64,000 nt of DNA from Ramlibacter sp. WS9 (GCF_003797765.1 NZ_RKMB01000010.1:1-64000), one strand, 5' to 3'. Counted from the stretch's first letter, positions 1 to 9,529 are shown. Numbers and translations: made by a program. The notes: generated from the letters alone by a model not told the origin.

Positions 1-3
1 GGA

Positions 4-408
4 CTAGGCGGCGCGGGGAGCCGCTGTGCTGCCGGGCGTTTCCGGCGGTGCGGGCAGCTCCGCCAACGCCGCTCGCAACTGCGCCAATTCGACATCGAGA
101 GTGGGATTCATCAGCGGCGAGCCGGCCAGCCTGAACATTTCCCCGGCGACCTCGGTGCGGCCCTCCAACACGGCTTTGGCCGCAGCCGTGGCCATCGCAT
201 TGCGCAGCATGTGGCAATGCTGCTGGTTCGTCACAGCGTTCTGCAGCGCAATGCCCAGCGCGTGGGCCATGGTCTGGCTGGCGGCGGCCGCGGCAAAGGG
301 GTGCCGGCCGTCACCGATCAACTGCAGTACCTGCTGGATCGCTTCGACGGCCTGACTGTTTACCAACCCGGTCGCGGCGGAGTTGCCATTGCCATTGACG
401 TCGCTCAT
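4..408 (-). CDS. RebB-family R-body protein, C-terminally extended
   Basis: 134 residues. The core (about residues 14-85) follows the RebB pattern seen in the two neighbouring genes: an NSQ-type start of the helix, then A-HAL-x2-ALQNAVTNQQ and an Ala-rich helix. A tail of about 45 residues ends in a Pro/Ala-rich stretch that the short RebB proteins lack. RebB-family proteins (PF11747, killing trait) are structural parts of R-bodies, coiled protein ribbons that unroll on a pH change. The ATG overlaps the TGA of the upstream reb gene by 4 bp, so translation is coupled. Family membership is clear from the repeat within the cluster; the tail's role is unknown. Confidence 0.75.
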   Translation of the reverse strand: MSDVNGNGNSAATGLVNSQAVEAIQQVLQLIGDGRHPFAAAAASQTMAHALGIALQNAVTNQQHCHMLRNAMATAAAKAVLEGRTEVAGEMFRLAGSPLMNPTLDVELAQLRAALAELPAPPETPGSTAAPRAA

Positions 409-662
409 GACCGAATGTCCGGCGCCCTGACGTCGGAAGTTTCGCTAAGCAGCGCCTGGACGCAGCGTGTTGTGGCGGCCTGGGCCAGGATGTTGTTCTG
501 CTGCTGTGCGTTGGTGGCGTTTTGTGCCGCATTGGCCAGCGCCTGTGCCATGGCTACGTAAAGGTTTCCCATCGCGACGGCCGGAGCGTCGCCCAGGACG
601 CTCACGTTGCCTTGGGTGACCGCATCGGTGATCTGGTCGTTGACAGAGGTGGGGAATGCCAT
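405..662 (-). CDS. rebB: RebB-family R-body structural protein
   Basis: 85 residues. The first 31 residues are almost the same as those of the next gene upstream (MAFPTSVNxQITDAVTQ then NVSVLGDAPAVAMG), followed by an Ala/Gln/Asn-rich helix. This is the RebB (killing trait) family, small alpha-helical subunits that co-polymerise into R-bodies. An AAAGGA ribosome site lies about 8 nt before the ATG at 662. The gene is in the middle of a four-gene minus-strand run and overlaps the next gene by 4 bp. No rebD-like or dedicated sigma-factor gene is visible; the cluster may go on beyond the left edge. Confidence 0.85.
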   Translation of the reverse strand: MAFPTSVNDQITDAVTQGNVSVLGDAPAVAMGNLYVAMAQALANAAQNATNAQQQNNILAQAATTRCVQALLSETSDVRAPDIRS

Positions 663-663
663 G

Positions 664-933
664 TCAGAGTCCTTTCAGGCCAGCGTTCAGCGCATTCGCA
701 TTGCCGGGCGCGGACGACAGCAGAGTGGCCACGCACATCGTCGTCGCAGCCTGCGCCGTCACGTAGCTTTGCTGCTGGCTGTTGGTGGCGTTATGGGCGG
801 CATTGGAGAGCGCCACCGCGCAGGCCTCGAACAAGCTGCCCATCGCGACGGCCGGGGCGTCGCCGAGCACGCTGACGTTCGCCTGGGTCACCGCATCGGT
901 GATCTGGCTGTTGACTGAGGTGGGAAATGCCAT
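664..933 (-). CDS. rebB: RebB-family R-body structural protein (tandem paralogue)
   Basis: 89 residues, a tandem paralogue of the adjacent 85-residue RebB: N-terminal 31 residues almost identical, then a diverged helix with the same ALSNAAHNATNSQQQ pattern and a short C-terminal tail ending in AGLKGL. The stop is only 1 bp from the start of the next gene. The ribosome site before the ATG at 933 is weak. Several RebB paralogues in a row is the normal arrangement of reb loci, where differently diverged copies are thought to be needed for ribbon assembly (family knowledge). Confidence 0.85.
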   Translation of the reverse strand: MAFPTSVNSQITDAVTQANVSVLGDAPAVAMGSLFEACAVALSNAAHNATNSQQQSYVTAQAATTMCVATLLSSAPGNANALNAGLKGL

Positions 934-978
934 GGGTGTATCCGTCTTTCTTGTGGTTGGAGAAAATTGAAGAAGGCT

Positions 979-1188
979 TCAGGTGGCGCGCGGCCGGGCC
1001 ATGTTCTGGACTGCTTCCGAGACCGCCTTTTCAGCGTCCTGCATGGCGTCGAAGACGGCGCGGAGGTGGGCGGCGTCCGGCGGCGGGTTGATCGGGTTGG
1101 GCGGCGTCGGTGCGTCGTCATCCACTGCCGGCTGCGGTACGGCGGTCGAATCGGGTGTGTCGGCAGTAGTGGCCATGCGAATCGGCAC
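979..1188 (-). CDS. Small protein heading the reb cluster
   Basis: 69 residues. The start is chosen as GTG 1188 because an AGGAGG-type ribosome site sits 10 nt before it; ATG 1176 is the alternative. The N-terminal half is Pro/Asp-rich and low complexity; the C-terminal half (about 40-66) is one amphipathic helix of the form AVFDAMQDAEKAVSEAVQNM. It resembles no family I can name, but its place 45 bp upstream of rebB and its helix suggest an R-body assembly or accessory peptide. The divergent gap of 263 bp to the next plus-strand gene probably holds the promoters of both operons. Confidence 0.5.
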   Translation of the reverse strand: MPIRMATTADTPDSTAVPQPAVDDDAPTPPNPINPPPDAAHLRAVFDAMQDAEKAVSEAVQNMARPRAT

Positions 1189-1451
1189 GCGTGGCGCGCC
1201 TCCTCCCTTTGTTGTTGGGCTGAATCTACGGGGGGGCCGATCCGCCGTCAAGCCCTGTCAAGCCTGACAGGGGCCGGCAGTCGATGTGATGCAGGAGTCT
1301 CAGGGGGCGAGGAACGGTTCGTGGCTGCGCCGGCAGCGGATCGCGAGCTCATCCAGGGTGCGATACTCGACCGCATGGGGTTGAAATGCCTGTCCGTCCA
1401 ACGAGATGCCGGGTGCTCCGTTGCGCGGCCCGAAAGCGAGATAGCACAACC

Positions 1452-2099
1452 ATGATTTTGTTCGGCGTACGCTCTCCCCTGATCGTCGAGATCGAGGAGA
1501 CGCTCCTGCGGCTCGGCATCCCGGTCACGGCGGCGGTCAGCGTCAACGGCGTTCCCCGCCTGCACGACCGCAGCCACCTGGTCGACCTGTCTGCCTTCAG
1601 GCCGCAGGCCGGAGACGCGTTCATCGCCTGCGCGTTCTCGCCCCAGCGTCGTGCGGAACTGGTCCGATTGGCTCTGTCCCTCGGCCTGAAGAAAGCCAGC
1701 GCACTGCTCGATCCGACGTCCATCCTGCCCCGGTCCATTCGCGTCGGGGCGTGCAGCTTCGTCAACGCCGGGGTGGTGATCGGCGGCCTGTCGATGTTGG
1801 GGGAGGGCGTGCTGGTCAACCGGTCCGCGTCGCTTGGACATCACACGGTCCTGGGCGACTACGTGAGCATCGGTCCCGGGGCGACGCTGGCAGGCAATGT
1901 CCACGTGGGCGATGGCGCAATCATCGGCGTCGGAGCCGTGGTGCTGCCGGATGTGCGCATCGGTGCGGGCGCCATCGTTGCGGCCGGTGCGGTGGTGCGC
2001 AGGCATGTCCCGGATGGCACGCTGGTGGCGGGCAATCCCGCCGAGGCCAAGCGGTTCGACGCGAGCCGCAGTTCGCTGAACGTGGAGGATGGGGAATGA
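1452..2099 (+). CDS. NeuD/PglD-type left-handed beta-helix acyltransferase
   Basis: 215 residues. The N-terminal part (about 1-85) starts MILFGVRSP like the small-molecule-binding domain of sugar O/N-acetyltransferases of the NeuD/PglD group. From about residue 90 it has hexapeptide repeats of a left-handed beta-helix ending in LVAGNPAEAKRF, the usual C-terminal signature. The family moves an acyl group (usually acetyl from acetyl-CoA) to a sugar. The ATG at 1452 is preferred over an upstream in-frame ATG at 1386 because it begins the conserved domain. It is the first gene of a five-gene run joined by 4-bp overlaps, which ties its substrate to the acyl-transfer machinery downstream. Confidence 0.8.
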   Translation: MILFGVRSPLIVEIEETLLRLGIPVTAAVSVNGVPRLHDRSHLVDLSAFRPQAGDAFIACAFSPQRRAELVRLALSLGLKKASALLDPTSILPRSIRVGACSFVNAGVVIGGLSMLGEGVLVNRSASLGHHTVLGDYVSIGPGATLAGNVHVGDGAIIGVGAVVLPDVRIGAGAIVAAGAVVRRHVPDGTLVAGNPAEAKRFDASRSSLNVEDGE

Positions 2100-3886
2100 C
2101 CCGCATCACGGCCAGCACCCTCTGGGACCGGGTGTGTTCCGGCGGCCGGTCGGAGTTCATGGTCACGCCGGGTCAACGATTCACTTACGCCGATCTGGAA
2201 CAAGGTGTCCGCAGGTGGTTGAACTGTTTCGATGCGGCTGGACTTCGCCCGGGCGACCGCATGGTGATGCGAACCCGGCACGAACCTGCCATGGTGTCCG
2301 GCTTCATCGCGGCGCTGCTGGATGGCATCGTCCCGGTCCTGCTGGCCGCCGACACACCCGACTTGCGCGTCCAGGCCATTCACGCAAAGGTGGACGCGGC
2401 GTGCCTCGTCCTGGATGAGGGCGCCGCCGGTCAATGCCTGAGCCATGCCAGGGCGGTGCAACTCGCCGAAGCCGGGCCGGCGAAGCGCGGGCTCTTCAGG
2501 CGTGCCGAACCTGCTGACGCCTTCTCGCATCTGAGGTCCGGGGCTGCCACACGCGCACCTCGCCTGCCGTCCGGCCGTTCCGAGCTGGGGTACATCCTGT
2601 TCACCTCCGGAACGACCGCGTCGCCGAGCGGAGTCATGATCAGCCAGGGCAATCTGTACGCCAACCTGGAGACCCTCACCAGGCTGTTCGGCTACCAGCA
2701 GCAGTCCCGCATCTTCAACGATATGTTGCTGGCCCACGCGGATGGCATGGTGCAAGGCCCCCTGCTCGCGCTCGCCAGCGGTTGCGCGGTGATTCGCGCG
2801 GGCGGCTTCACGATCCCGACCACCGAAGAGTGGCTGAACCGGATTCGCGCGGAACGCGCCACGCATGTCATCACCGTCCCTACCGTGTGGGCGATGATCG
2901 ACGCGTATGCCCGTTTCGACGACTACTTCGATGCGCCCGAGTGCAGGTTGCTGTTGTCGGTCGCAGCCAAGTTGCCCGACGAGTTGTGGAGGCGGCTGGA
3001 AAAGCGCTTCGGCCGTCCCGTCTGCAACCAGTACGGCCTGACGGAAACGGTGGCCAGTGCCCTCTATGCCGGCCCGCTCGCGGAGATGGGCGGCTTCGGC
3101 ACGATCGGGTTGCCCGTCGACTGCGAAGCCAGGATCGACCCCCTGTCGCCCGACCGGCAGGAAGGCGAACTGCAACTGCGCGGCGAGAACATCTTTCCGG
3201 GCTACTGGCAGGACGAAGAACGGACGAAGTCCGCTTTCACCGCCGACGGCTGGTTGAAGACCGGCGACCTGGTGCGGCAGCGAGCCGATGGACCCTTCGA
3301 GTACCTGAGCCGCCTCAAGAGCGTCATCATGATGGGCGGCTTCCTCATTCGGCCGGACGAGATCGACGAGGCGATGCTGGCCCATCCCGCCGTGCGGGAG
3401 AGCGTGACGGTCGCGATCGAGGACGAGATGTTTGGGGAGGTGCCGGTCACGGGCGTGGTGTGCAGCGAGCCAGTGGGCGAGAACGACCTCACTGAGCACG
3501 CCCGGACGCGGCTGGAGGCCCGGAAGGTCCCGAAGCGGATCATCGCGCTGGCCGAGATTCCGCGTGGCCTGTCCGGCAAACCGACGCTGGCGCAGCTGAC
3601 CACGGCCTTGATGGCGGCCGTTGGCCCGCATGCGCGCGTTGGCGAAGGCGAACAAGTCCTCGACGACGCAGTCCTGGCGATCGCGGCCCGCGTGTTCCGC
3701 GTCGCTGCTGACCAGTTGACGCTGGACTCGGGGGTCGGCGACGTTCCCGGTTGGGACAGTTTCTCGCATCTCAACTTCCTGTTCGAGATCGAGACCCATT
3801 TCTCCGTGAGCATTTCCGCGGCGCGGTTTGCCGCCATCCGATCCATCAGGGACATGACGCGGGCGGTCCGGGAATCGCGAACGTGA
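2096..3886 (+). CDS. DltA/DltC-like fusion: adenylation domain plus acyl carrier domain
   Basis: 596 residues. Residues 1 to about 510 are an AMP-forming adenylation domain: core motif A3 at 166-187, QYGLTETV (A5), GDLVRQ (A7) and a C-terminal lid with the A10 lysine in GLSGKPTL. Residues about 520-596 are a carrier-protein domain with the phosphopantetheine serine at 555 in GWDSFSHLN. In A3 the usual Lys is Ser (SGTTASPSG). Adenylation-plus-carrier is the job of DltA plus DltC, here in one chain; it would activate an amino or carboxylic acid and hold it as a thioester in the cytoplasm. ATG 2096 overlaps the previous stop (ATGA). The substrate cannot be told from sequence alone. Confidence 0.82.
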   Translation: MTRITASTLWDRVCSGGRSEFMVTPGQRFTYADLEQGVRRWLNCFDAAGLRPGDRMVMRTRHEPAMVSGFIAALLDGIVPVLLAADTPDLRVQAIHAKVDAACLVLDEGAAGQCLSHARAVQLAEAGPAKRGLFRRAEPADAFSHLRSGAATRAPRLPSGRSELGYILFTSGTTASPSGVMISQGNLYANLETLTRLFGYQQQSRIFNDMLLAHADGMVQGPLLALASGCAVIRAGGFTIPTTEEWLNRIRAERATHVITVPTVWAMIDAYARFDDYFDAPECRLLLSVAAKLPDELWRRLEKRFGRPVCNQYGLTETVASALYAGPLAEMGGFGTIGLPVDCEARIDPLSPDRQEGELQLRGENIFPGYWQDEERTKSAFTADGWLKTGDLVRQRADGPFEYLSRLKSVIMMGGFLIRPDEIDEAMLAHPAVRESVTVAIEDEMFGEVPVTGVVCSEPVGENDLTEHARTRLEARKVPKRIIALAEIPRGLSGKPTLAQLTTALMAAVGPHARVGEGEQVLDDAVLAIAARVFRVAADQLTLDSGVGDVPGWDSFSHLNFLFEIETHFSVSISAARFAAIRSIRDMTRAVRESRT

Positions 3887-4698
3887 GGGCTGCGGAGATC
3901 GTCTGGGCCTGGATCGCCGCCATCGCCGTCGTTTCTGCCGTGTCGACGGCGGTCGTTCTTTCCGACACGAGGTTCGACGGCGCTCAGATCGCCGTCGTCG
4001 GGTCGTCGCTGATGCTCCACGCCATCCCGCCAAGTGGGCTGAACCGCGACGCAGTGCTGGGGGACGGGCGTTCGCACCGGCGGATCGGCGTGCGTTCTAT
4101 CAGTGAAAAGGAACTGCTGTCGTTGGCAGCGCGAGCGCTGGACGAACGTGCGGCGCTCGTTCTTCTGGAGGTCAATCCGCTGATCCGGGATTTCCCGGGT
4201 CCTGACGACGAAAGCTGCACCGACTGGCTGACCTCGCTGCGCACAACGGTCCATCTGAAACGAAGGGCGATCGCCGGGGCGACGAGGCGGGCGCTCGGAT
4301 TGGCTGCGCGCGAACCCGCGATGGCAGAAGCCATCGGACTGGACGAACGCAGTACTCAGATTGAACGGCAACTTGCCTTGCACTACCCGCTTCACCTGCG
4401 TGAACCCCGGTGCCGGCAGGAGTTGAACCGGATCGTGGCGGCCGCACACCGGCAAGGCGCGCAGGTGGTCTTGGTGCTCCCGCCGCGATCGAACACGGCC
4501 CATGCATACCTGGGCCAGTCGCAGGCTGTCGAACTCGAACTGAGGGCCCGGCGTCTTGCCCACGAGCTCGGAACGCCGTTGTTCGACGCAGGCAGCCCCT
4601 GGCCCGACCACGAGTTCGTCGACCATGCCCATCTGGCCTCGTCCGGGCGCGAGCGTTTCCTGCGGGAACTTCGCCATTGGTGGCGGCGCCACCCATGA
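3883..4698 (+). CDS. SGNH-fold, DltD-like periplasmic protein
   Basis: 271 residues starting at GTG 3883, which overlaps the previous stop (GTGA). Residues 6-27 form one membrane anchor. The outer domain begins with AVVGSSLML (Ser41/Ser42, block I of SGNH hydrolases) and ends with Asp247 and His250 in VDHAHLASSG, the block V Asp-x-x-His. This is the layout of DltD and of the AlgJ/AlgX/PatB acetyltransferase partners of MBOAT proteins. It most likely hands the acyl group from the MBOAT product to the final acceptor in the periplasm, or proof-reads the carrier. Overall similarity to DltD is only by architecture, so the name is an inference. Confidence 0.7.
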   Translation: MRAAEIVWAWIAAIAVVSAVSTAVVLSDTRFDGAQIAVVGSSLMLHAIPPSGLNRDAVLGDGRSHRRIGVRSISEKELLSLAARALDERAALVLLEVNPLIRDFPGPDDESCTDWLTSLRTTVHLKRRAIAGATRRALGLAAREPAMAEAIGLDERSTQIERQLALHYPLHLREPRCRQELNRIVAAAHRQGAQVVLVLPPRSNTAHAYLGQSQAVELELRARRLAHELGTPLFDAGSPWPDHEFVDHAHLASSGRERFLRELRHWWRRHP

Positions 4699-5771
4699 TC
4701 GACACGTCCAGCATGCTGGTCCTGCTCACCTTGGGCGCGGTGCCGATCGCCTGGGCTCTGCCTCGCTCCTGGGCCATGGACGGCATTGCATGCTGGACGG
4801 TTTGCGCGCTGGCCTTGCTCGCACCGTTGTCGGCTGTCTGGCTTCTCGCGGCGGCTGTCCTGACGCCGGTTGTCCTGCAGGCCGGCGATCGGGTGGGGTT
4901 CCGCAGCGCCGTCGCAGCGGGGTGGTCTGTGGTGCTGCTGGCGGCCTTTGTCTACGCCAGGCTCACGCCGGGCTTGCTGTGGGTGGGCGCGTCGTTCTTC
5001 ACGCTGCGGCACCTGCACGTTATCGGCGAATGGTGGATGAAGCGCCTGCCGCCCCCTGGAATACGCGAGCACCTGCGGTACCAGTTGTTCCTGCCCGTGA
5101 TCCTCGTGGGCCCGATCCATCGCATCGAGAACTTCAACCGGCAATGCCTGCGGCGACGATGGGATGCCCCGGACTTTCTTTGCGGTGCCGAACGTTTTCT
5201 TGTCGGCGCCTTCATGGCTTTCGTCGTCGGTGGGTGGCTGATCGGGGTGGTGGCCCGCGGGGCGCGCGATTCCTTGGCTGGACTCCATGCGTTTCCTCGC
5301 CTGTGGATCGCCTCCGCAGTGGAGTGGGTGCAACTCTACTTCGTCTTCGCGGGCCTGTCGGCCGTTGCCCTGGGTGCCAGCCTCATGATCGGCCTGCGCC
5401 TGGAAGAGAACTTCAATCGTCCATGGCAAGCAACTTCGCTGCTGGAGTTCTGGACCCGCTGGCACATGAGCCTGACCAATTGGGTGCATGACTACGTCTT
5501 CAGGCCCGTGATGGCGCTTGGGCGCAACGCCTTCCTGGGCCTGCTGGCGGCGATGCTGGTGATCGGCCTGTGGCACGAGTTCTCGGCCTACTACGTGCTC
5601 TGGTCTTTCTGGCAGGTTCTCGGCGTGATGGCGACGCGGCTTGCCGCGCGTTGGATGCCGGGGTTTCGCCTGCCCGGCAGGCTTGCCGCCGGGCTCGGCC
5701 CCCTTCTGGTCCTGGCCTGGCTTTCGCTCGCGCGGCCCGTGATCGACAGCGGGCTGCAATTCATCCGATGA
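4695..5771 (+). CDS. MBOAT acyltransferase, DltB/AlgI type
   Basis: 358 residues, about ten membrane spans. The signature block at 238-271 (ENFNRPW, then EFWTRWHMSL and DYVFRP) contains His257, and GLWHEF contains His294, the two histidines conserved in DltB/AlgI/PatA. MBOAT proteins of this branch move an acyl group across the membrane from a carrier or CoA to an extracytoplasmic acceptor. At 358 residues it is a little shorter than DltB (about 400). ATG 4695 overlaps the previous stop (ATGA). Its place between an adenylation-carrier protein and an SGNH protein argues for a DltB-like thioester channel role instead of alginate acetylation. Confidence 0.88.
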   Translation: MIDTSSMLVLLTLGAVPIAWALPRSWAMDGIACWTVCALALLAPLSAVWLLAAAVLTPVVLQAGDRVGFRSAVAAGWSVVLLAAFVYARLTPGLLWVGASFFTLRHLHVIGEWWMKRLPPPGIREHLRYQLFLPVILVGPIHRIENFNRQCLRRRWDAPDFLCGAERFLVGAFMAFVVGGWLIGVVARGARDSLAGLHAFPRLWIASAVEWVQLYFVFAGLSAVALGASLMIGLRLEENFNRPWQATSLLEFWTRWHMSLTNWVHDYVFRPVMALGRNAFLGLLAAMLVIGLWHEFSAYYVLWSFWQVLGVMATRLAARWMPGFRLPGRLAAGLGPLLVLAWLSLARPVIDSGLQFIR

Positions 5772-5926
5772 CGCCACTCCACCGACTGCTCTCCAGCAAG
5801 CTGCCGAAACCTTGGGCGGTCGTCGCGCTGGCCGTTCTCTACGCGACGATGTTGTTCGCAGTGCTGCTGGCGGGCACCCATGGCATCGAGGACAACGTCT
5901 ACGTCGATGTCAAGGGGAAGCGATGA
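5768..5926 (+). CDS. DltX-like small membrane protein
   Basis: 52 residues, start ATG 5768 overlapping the MBOAT stop by 4 bp. A basic N-terminus (residues 1-15) is followed by one membrane span (about 16-38) and a short hydrophilic tail, HGIEDNVYVDVKGKR. DltX proteins of Gram-positive dlt operons are also about 50 residues with one span and a conserved aromatic C-terminal tail that works in D-alanine transfer. The tail here has an aromatic residue in a similar place but no clear DltX motif. Size, topology, coupling and context support a functional equivalent; homology is unproven. Confidence 0.65.
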   Translation: MTPLHRLLSSKLPKPWAVVALAVLYATMLFAVLLAGTHGIEDNVYVDVKGKR

Positions 5927-5941
5927 ACGGCTGGTCGGCCC

Positions 5942-6295
5942 TTACGCTAAGTACAGCGCGCCCAGGGCCAGCAGCGCCGGCACCGCCTGCACGAAGAAGA
6001 TCTTCCGGCTCACGCTGATGGCGCCGTAGACGCCGGCCACGATCACGCAACCGAGAAAAAACGTCAGCACCGGCCGGCCCGCCGCGGTGCCGAGCAGCAG
6101 GCCCCACACCAGGCCCGCCGCGAGGAAACCGTTGTAGAGGCCCTGGTTGGCGGCGAGGACTTTGGTGTCCTCAGCGCGCTGCGGCGTGTTGTTGAACGTG
6201 CGCAAGCCCATGGGTTGGGTCCAGAGGAACATCTCCAGCACCAGGAAATAGAAGTGAAGCAGCGCGACAAGCGCGACGAGCACGATGGCGATCAT
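5942..6295 (-). CDS. DUF1304 family membrane protein
   Basis: 117 residues, four membrane spans, with the family pattern LHFYFLVLEMFLW near the N-terminus, FNNTPQ, and ANQGLYNGFLAAGL in the middle. DUF1304 proteins are small inner-membrane proteins of unknown function, often next to TetR regulators. The ATG at 6295 is preceded by an AGGG site. It is divergent from the TetR gene at 6362 with 66 bp between them, so it is the likely target of that regulator. Confidence 0.85.
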   Translation of the reverse strand: MIAIVLVALVALLHFYFLVLEMFLWTQPMGLRTFNNTPQRAEDTKVLAANQGLYNGFLAAGLVWGLLLGTAAGRPVLTFFLGCVIVAGVYGAISVSRKIFFVQAVPALLALGALYLA

Positions 6296-6314
6296 GGGGA
6301 AACCCTCCGGATTA

Positions 6315-6361
6315 TTGAGAAACATTAGTGTTTTCAGTCGGTATAATAACGTTTTCAAGCG
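6315..6361 (+). promoter_or_regulatory. Divergent promoter/operator between DUF1304 and TetR genes
   Basis: A perfect TATAAT lies at 6342-6347, only 14 nt before the TetR start codon, so the transcript would have almost no leader. Two direct GTTTTC copies (6330-6335 and 6351-6356) flank the TATAAT, and AACATTAGTGTT at 6321-6332 is a near-palindrome. The 66-bp divergent gap is AT-rich compared with its surroundings. A TetR dimer bound here would block both promoters. Confidence 0.5.
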
Positions 6362-7027
6362 ATGCCCGCAACCCGCCGTCCTGCCCGCCCCAAACCGCCG
6401 CCTCGCGCCCTGCCGCGCGGCGGGCGCCACCCTCTCACGCAGGAGGCTGTGGCGCAGTCGCAGCGGGCGCGCCTCCTGGACGCAGTCGGCCATGTCGTCG
6501 CCGCCAAAGGCTTCAAGGCCGCCACCGTGGCCGACGTGATCGCGCTGGCCGGCGTGTCCCGGCGGACCTTCTATGAGCAGTTCACCGACCTGGAAGCCTG
6601 TTTCCTGGCGGCCTACCAGGATGGGATGCAGAACCTGTTTGCCGCGATCAGGGAAGCGCTGCGCGGACGCGCGGACGCCGATTGGCGCGAGCGCGTGCGC
6701 CTGTCGATCGATGCCTATCTGCGCACGCTGGCGGCCGCGCCGGAATTGAGCTGGACGTTTTCCGTCGAGAGCCTGGGCGCGGGCAACCAGGCGTTGCAGC
6801 AGCGCGGCTGGGTGCTGGAGCAATGGGTTGCGCAGTGGCGGGCACTGCTGGTCCGGCGTGAGCGCGAGGAGCCGAAGGCGCGGCCGGTCGCCGACAGCAG
6901 CCTGCTGGCGATGGTGGGCGGCATCGAGGAACTGGTGCGCGATCGCCTGCGGCGCCAGGGCGCCAGGGGCCTGCCCCAACTGGCCGGGCCGATCACCGAG
7001 TTCACGCTGGCAGTGCTGGGCGGCTGA
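6362..7027 (+). CDS. TetR/AcrR-family transcriptional regulator
   Basis: 221 residues. After a Pro/Arg-rich tail (1-32) comes a TetR helix-turn-helix (about 33-80) with VVAAKGFKAATVADVIALAGVSRRTFYEQF, the most conserved part of the family. The C-terminal ligand domain (about 90-221) is variable and does not show the effector. The only ATG that fits is 6362; there is no ribosome site and a TATAAT lies 14 nt upstream, which suggests a leaderless or near-leaderless message. Probably represses itself and the divergent DUF1304 gene. Confidence 0.88.
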   Translation: MPATRRPARPKPPPRALPRGGRHPLTQEAVAQSQRARLLDAVGHVVAAKGFKAATVADVIALAGVSRRTFYEQFTDLEACFLAAYQDGMQNLFAAIREALRGRADADWRERVRLSIDAYLRTLAAAPELSWTFSVESLGAGNQALQQRGWVLEQWVAQWRALLVRREREEPKARPVADSSLLAMVGGIEELVRDRLRRQGARGLPQLAGPITEFTLAVLGG

Positions 7028-7113
7028 CCCTGCCCCCCCGGATTGCGGGGTACCCCGGGCGCTCCGGCATTCCTAGAATTGCCGCACCTCCCCCAGCATC
7101 AAGGCAAGCCGCC

Positions 7114-8178
7114 ATGGCCACCTATCGTTTCATTCTCGCCGCCGCCCTGGCTGCGTTCACGCAGGCCGCGGCCGCGCAATCACCGGCAGCCGCCGCCGAA
7201 GCCGATCCCGATGCCTACTTCAAGGGCCAGATGGGCGGCACCTTCGGCAAGAACATCATCGACGTCATGCCTGCGGCCAAGCGGGTTGCCGTCGCTTCAT
7301 TCCGTGTGGCATTCATCACCGACAACAGCGTGTCCGCCCAAGTGCGCGGCTCCTACCTCCCCGGGCGCGACACCAGCGGCGCGCGATCATCGCTCTACGT
7401 GGCGCTGAAGGGTGTCGAACCCAAGACGTTCCAGGCCATCGCCGACAAGGCCTATGCCGACTTGCTCACCCAGCTGGCCGCCAGCGGGCGCGAGGTGGTG
7501 CCCATGGACCAGATGACGGATTTCTTCGCCAGCGTGAACGCGACGCCTTCCGATGCGGCGCGGCCGTACACGAAGACGCACAACGGCCAGACCGCCGCTT
7601 TCTTTGCGCCGTCGGGCATGCCGCTGGTGTTCACGCATTTCGACGGCGCCTGGGGTGACCGCGGGGCTTTCGATCTGAACAACTACCGCCGGCTCGAGGA
7701 GTACTCGTACAAGTGGAAGGCCGCGGTGATCGCGCCGCTGCTGGTCGTGAACTTCGCGAAGATGAGCTCCAGCGGCAACCAGTCCGGGCTCGTGGCGCGC
7801 ACGGCCGAGACCGGCGCCGAGCTGTCGATGTCGGTCGCCGCGCTGCAAAGCTTCTACTCGCGCGCCGACGAGTTCCGCAACGGCATGGCGATGGGCGGGG
7901 ACCAGGGCGGCTTCAGCCTCATCGCGCCGATCGCCAGCCCGTTGACGTTCGGCACCTTGCAGAAGACGGCCCAAGAAGACAACGTGGGCGTCAAGAGCGT
8001 CTTCGACGTGCTGGGCAAGGCGGCAGGGCTGGCCAACGCGGGCGGCGCCGCGCGCAGCACGACACGTTCAGTGGCCGAAACCAGTGACGCTGCCTACGCG
8101 GCGGCGGCTGAAGATGCGCTGCGTCGCATGGGCACGACGCTCGCGGCCTGGTTCAAGAAGTACCCCCCGGCGAACTGA
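7114..8178 (+). CDS. Exported protein of unknown function
   Basis: 354 residues with a signal peptide (1 to about 21, cleavage likely after AAAAQ). The mature protein begins with an Ala-rich stretch and then has a mixed alpha/beta region rich in Phe and Val (VAVASFRVAFITD, VYVALKGVE-like) without cysteines and without a motif I recognise. The C-terminus is an Ala-rich helix ending in AAWFKKYPPAN. It is a single gene, facing argG tail to tail with 4 bp between the stops. I cannot assign a function. Confidence 0.7.
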   Translation: MATYRFILAAALAAFTQAAAAQSPAAAAEADPDAYFKGQMGGTFGKNIIDVMPAAKRVAVASFRVAFITDNSVSAQVRGSYLPGRDTSGARSSLYVALKGVEPKTFQAIADKAYADLLTQLAASGREVVPMDQMTDFFASVNATPSDAARPYTKTHNGQTAAFFAPSGMPLVFTHFDGAWGDRGAFDLNNYRRLEEYSYKWKAAVIAPLLVVNFAKMSSSGNQSGLVARTAETGAELSMSVAALQSFYSRADEFRNGMAMGGDQGGFSLIAPIASPLTFGTLQKTAQEDNVGVKSVFDVLGKAAGLANAGGAARSTTRSVAETSDAAYAAAAEDALRRMGTTLAAWFKKYPPAN

Positions 8179-8182
8179 AGCC

Positions 8183-9529
<1,347 letters not shown>

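Noticed and set aside
1751..2095. Extended N-terminus of the adenylation protein
   Set aside because: The frame is open but overlaps the acyltransferase gene completely; the ATGA overlap at 2096 and the domain start there.
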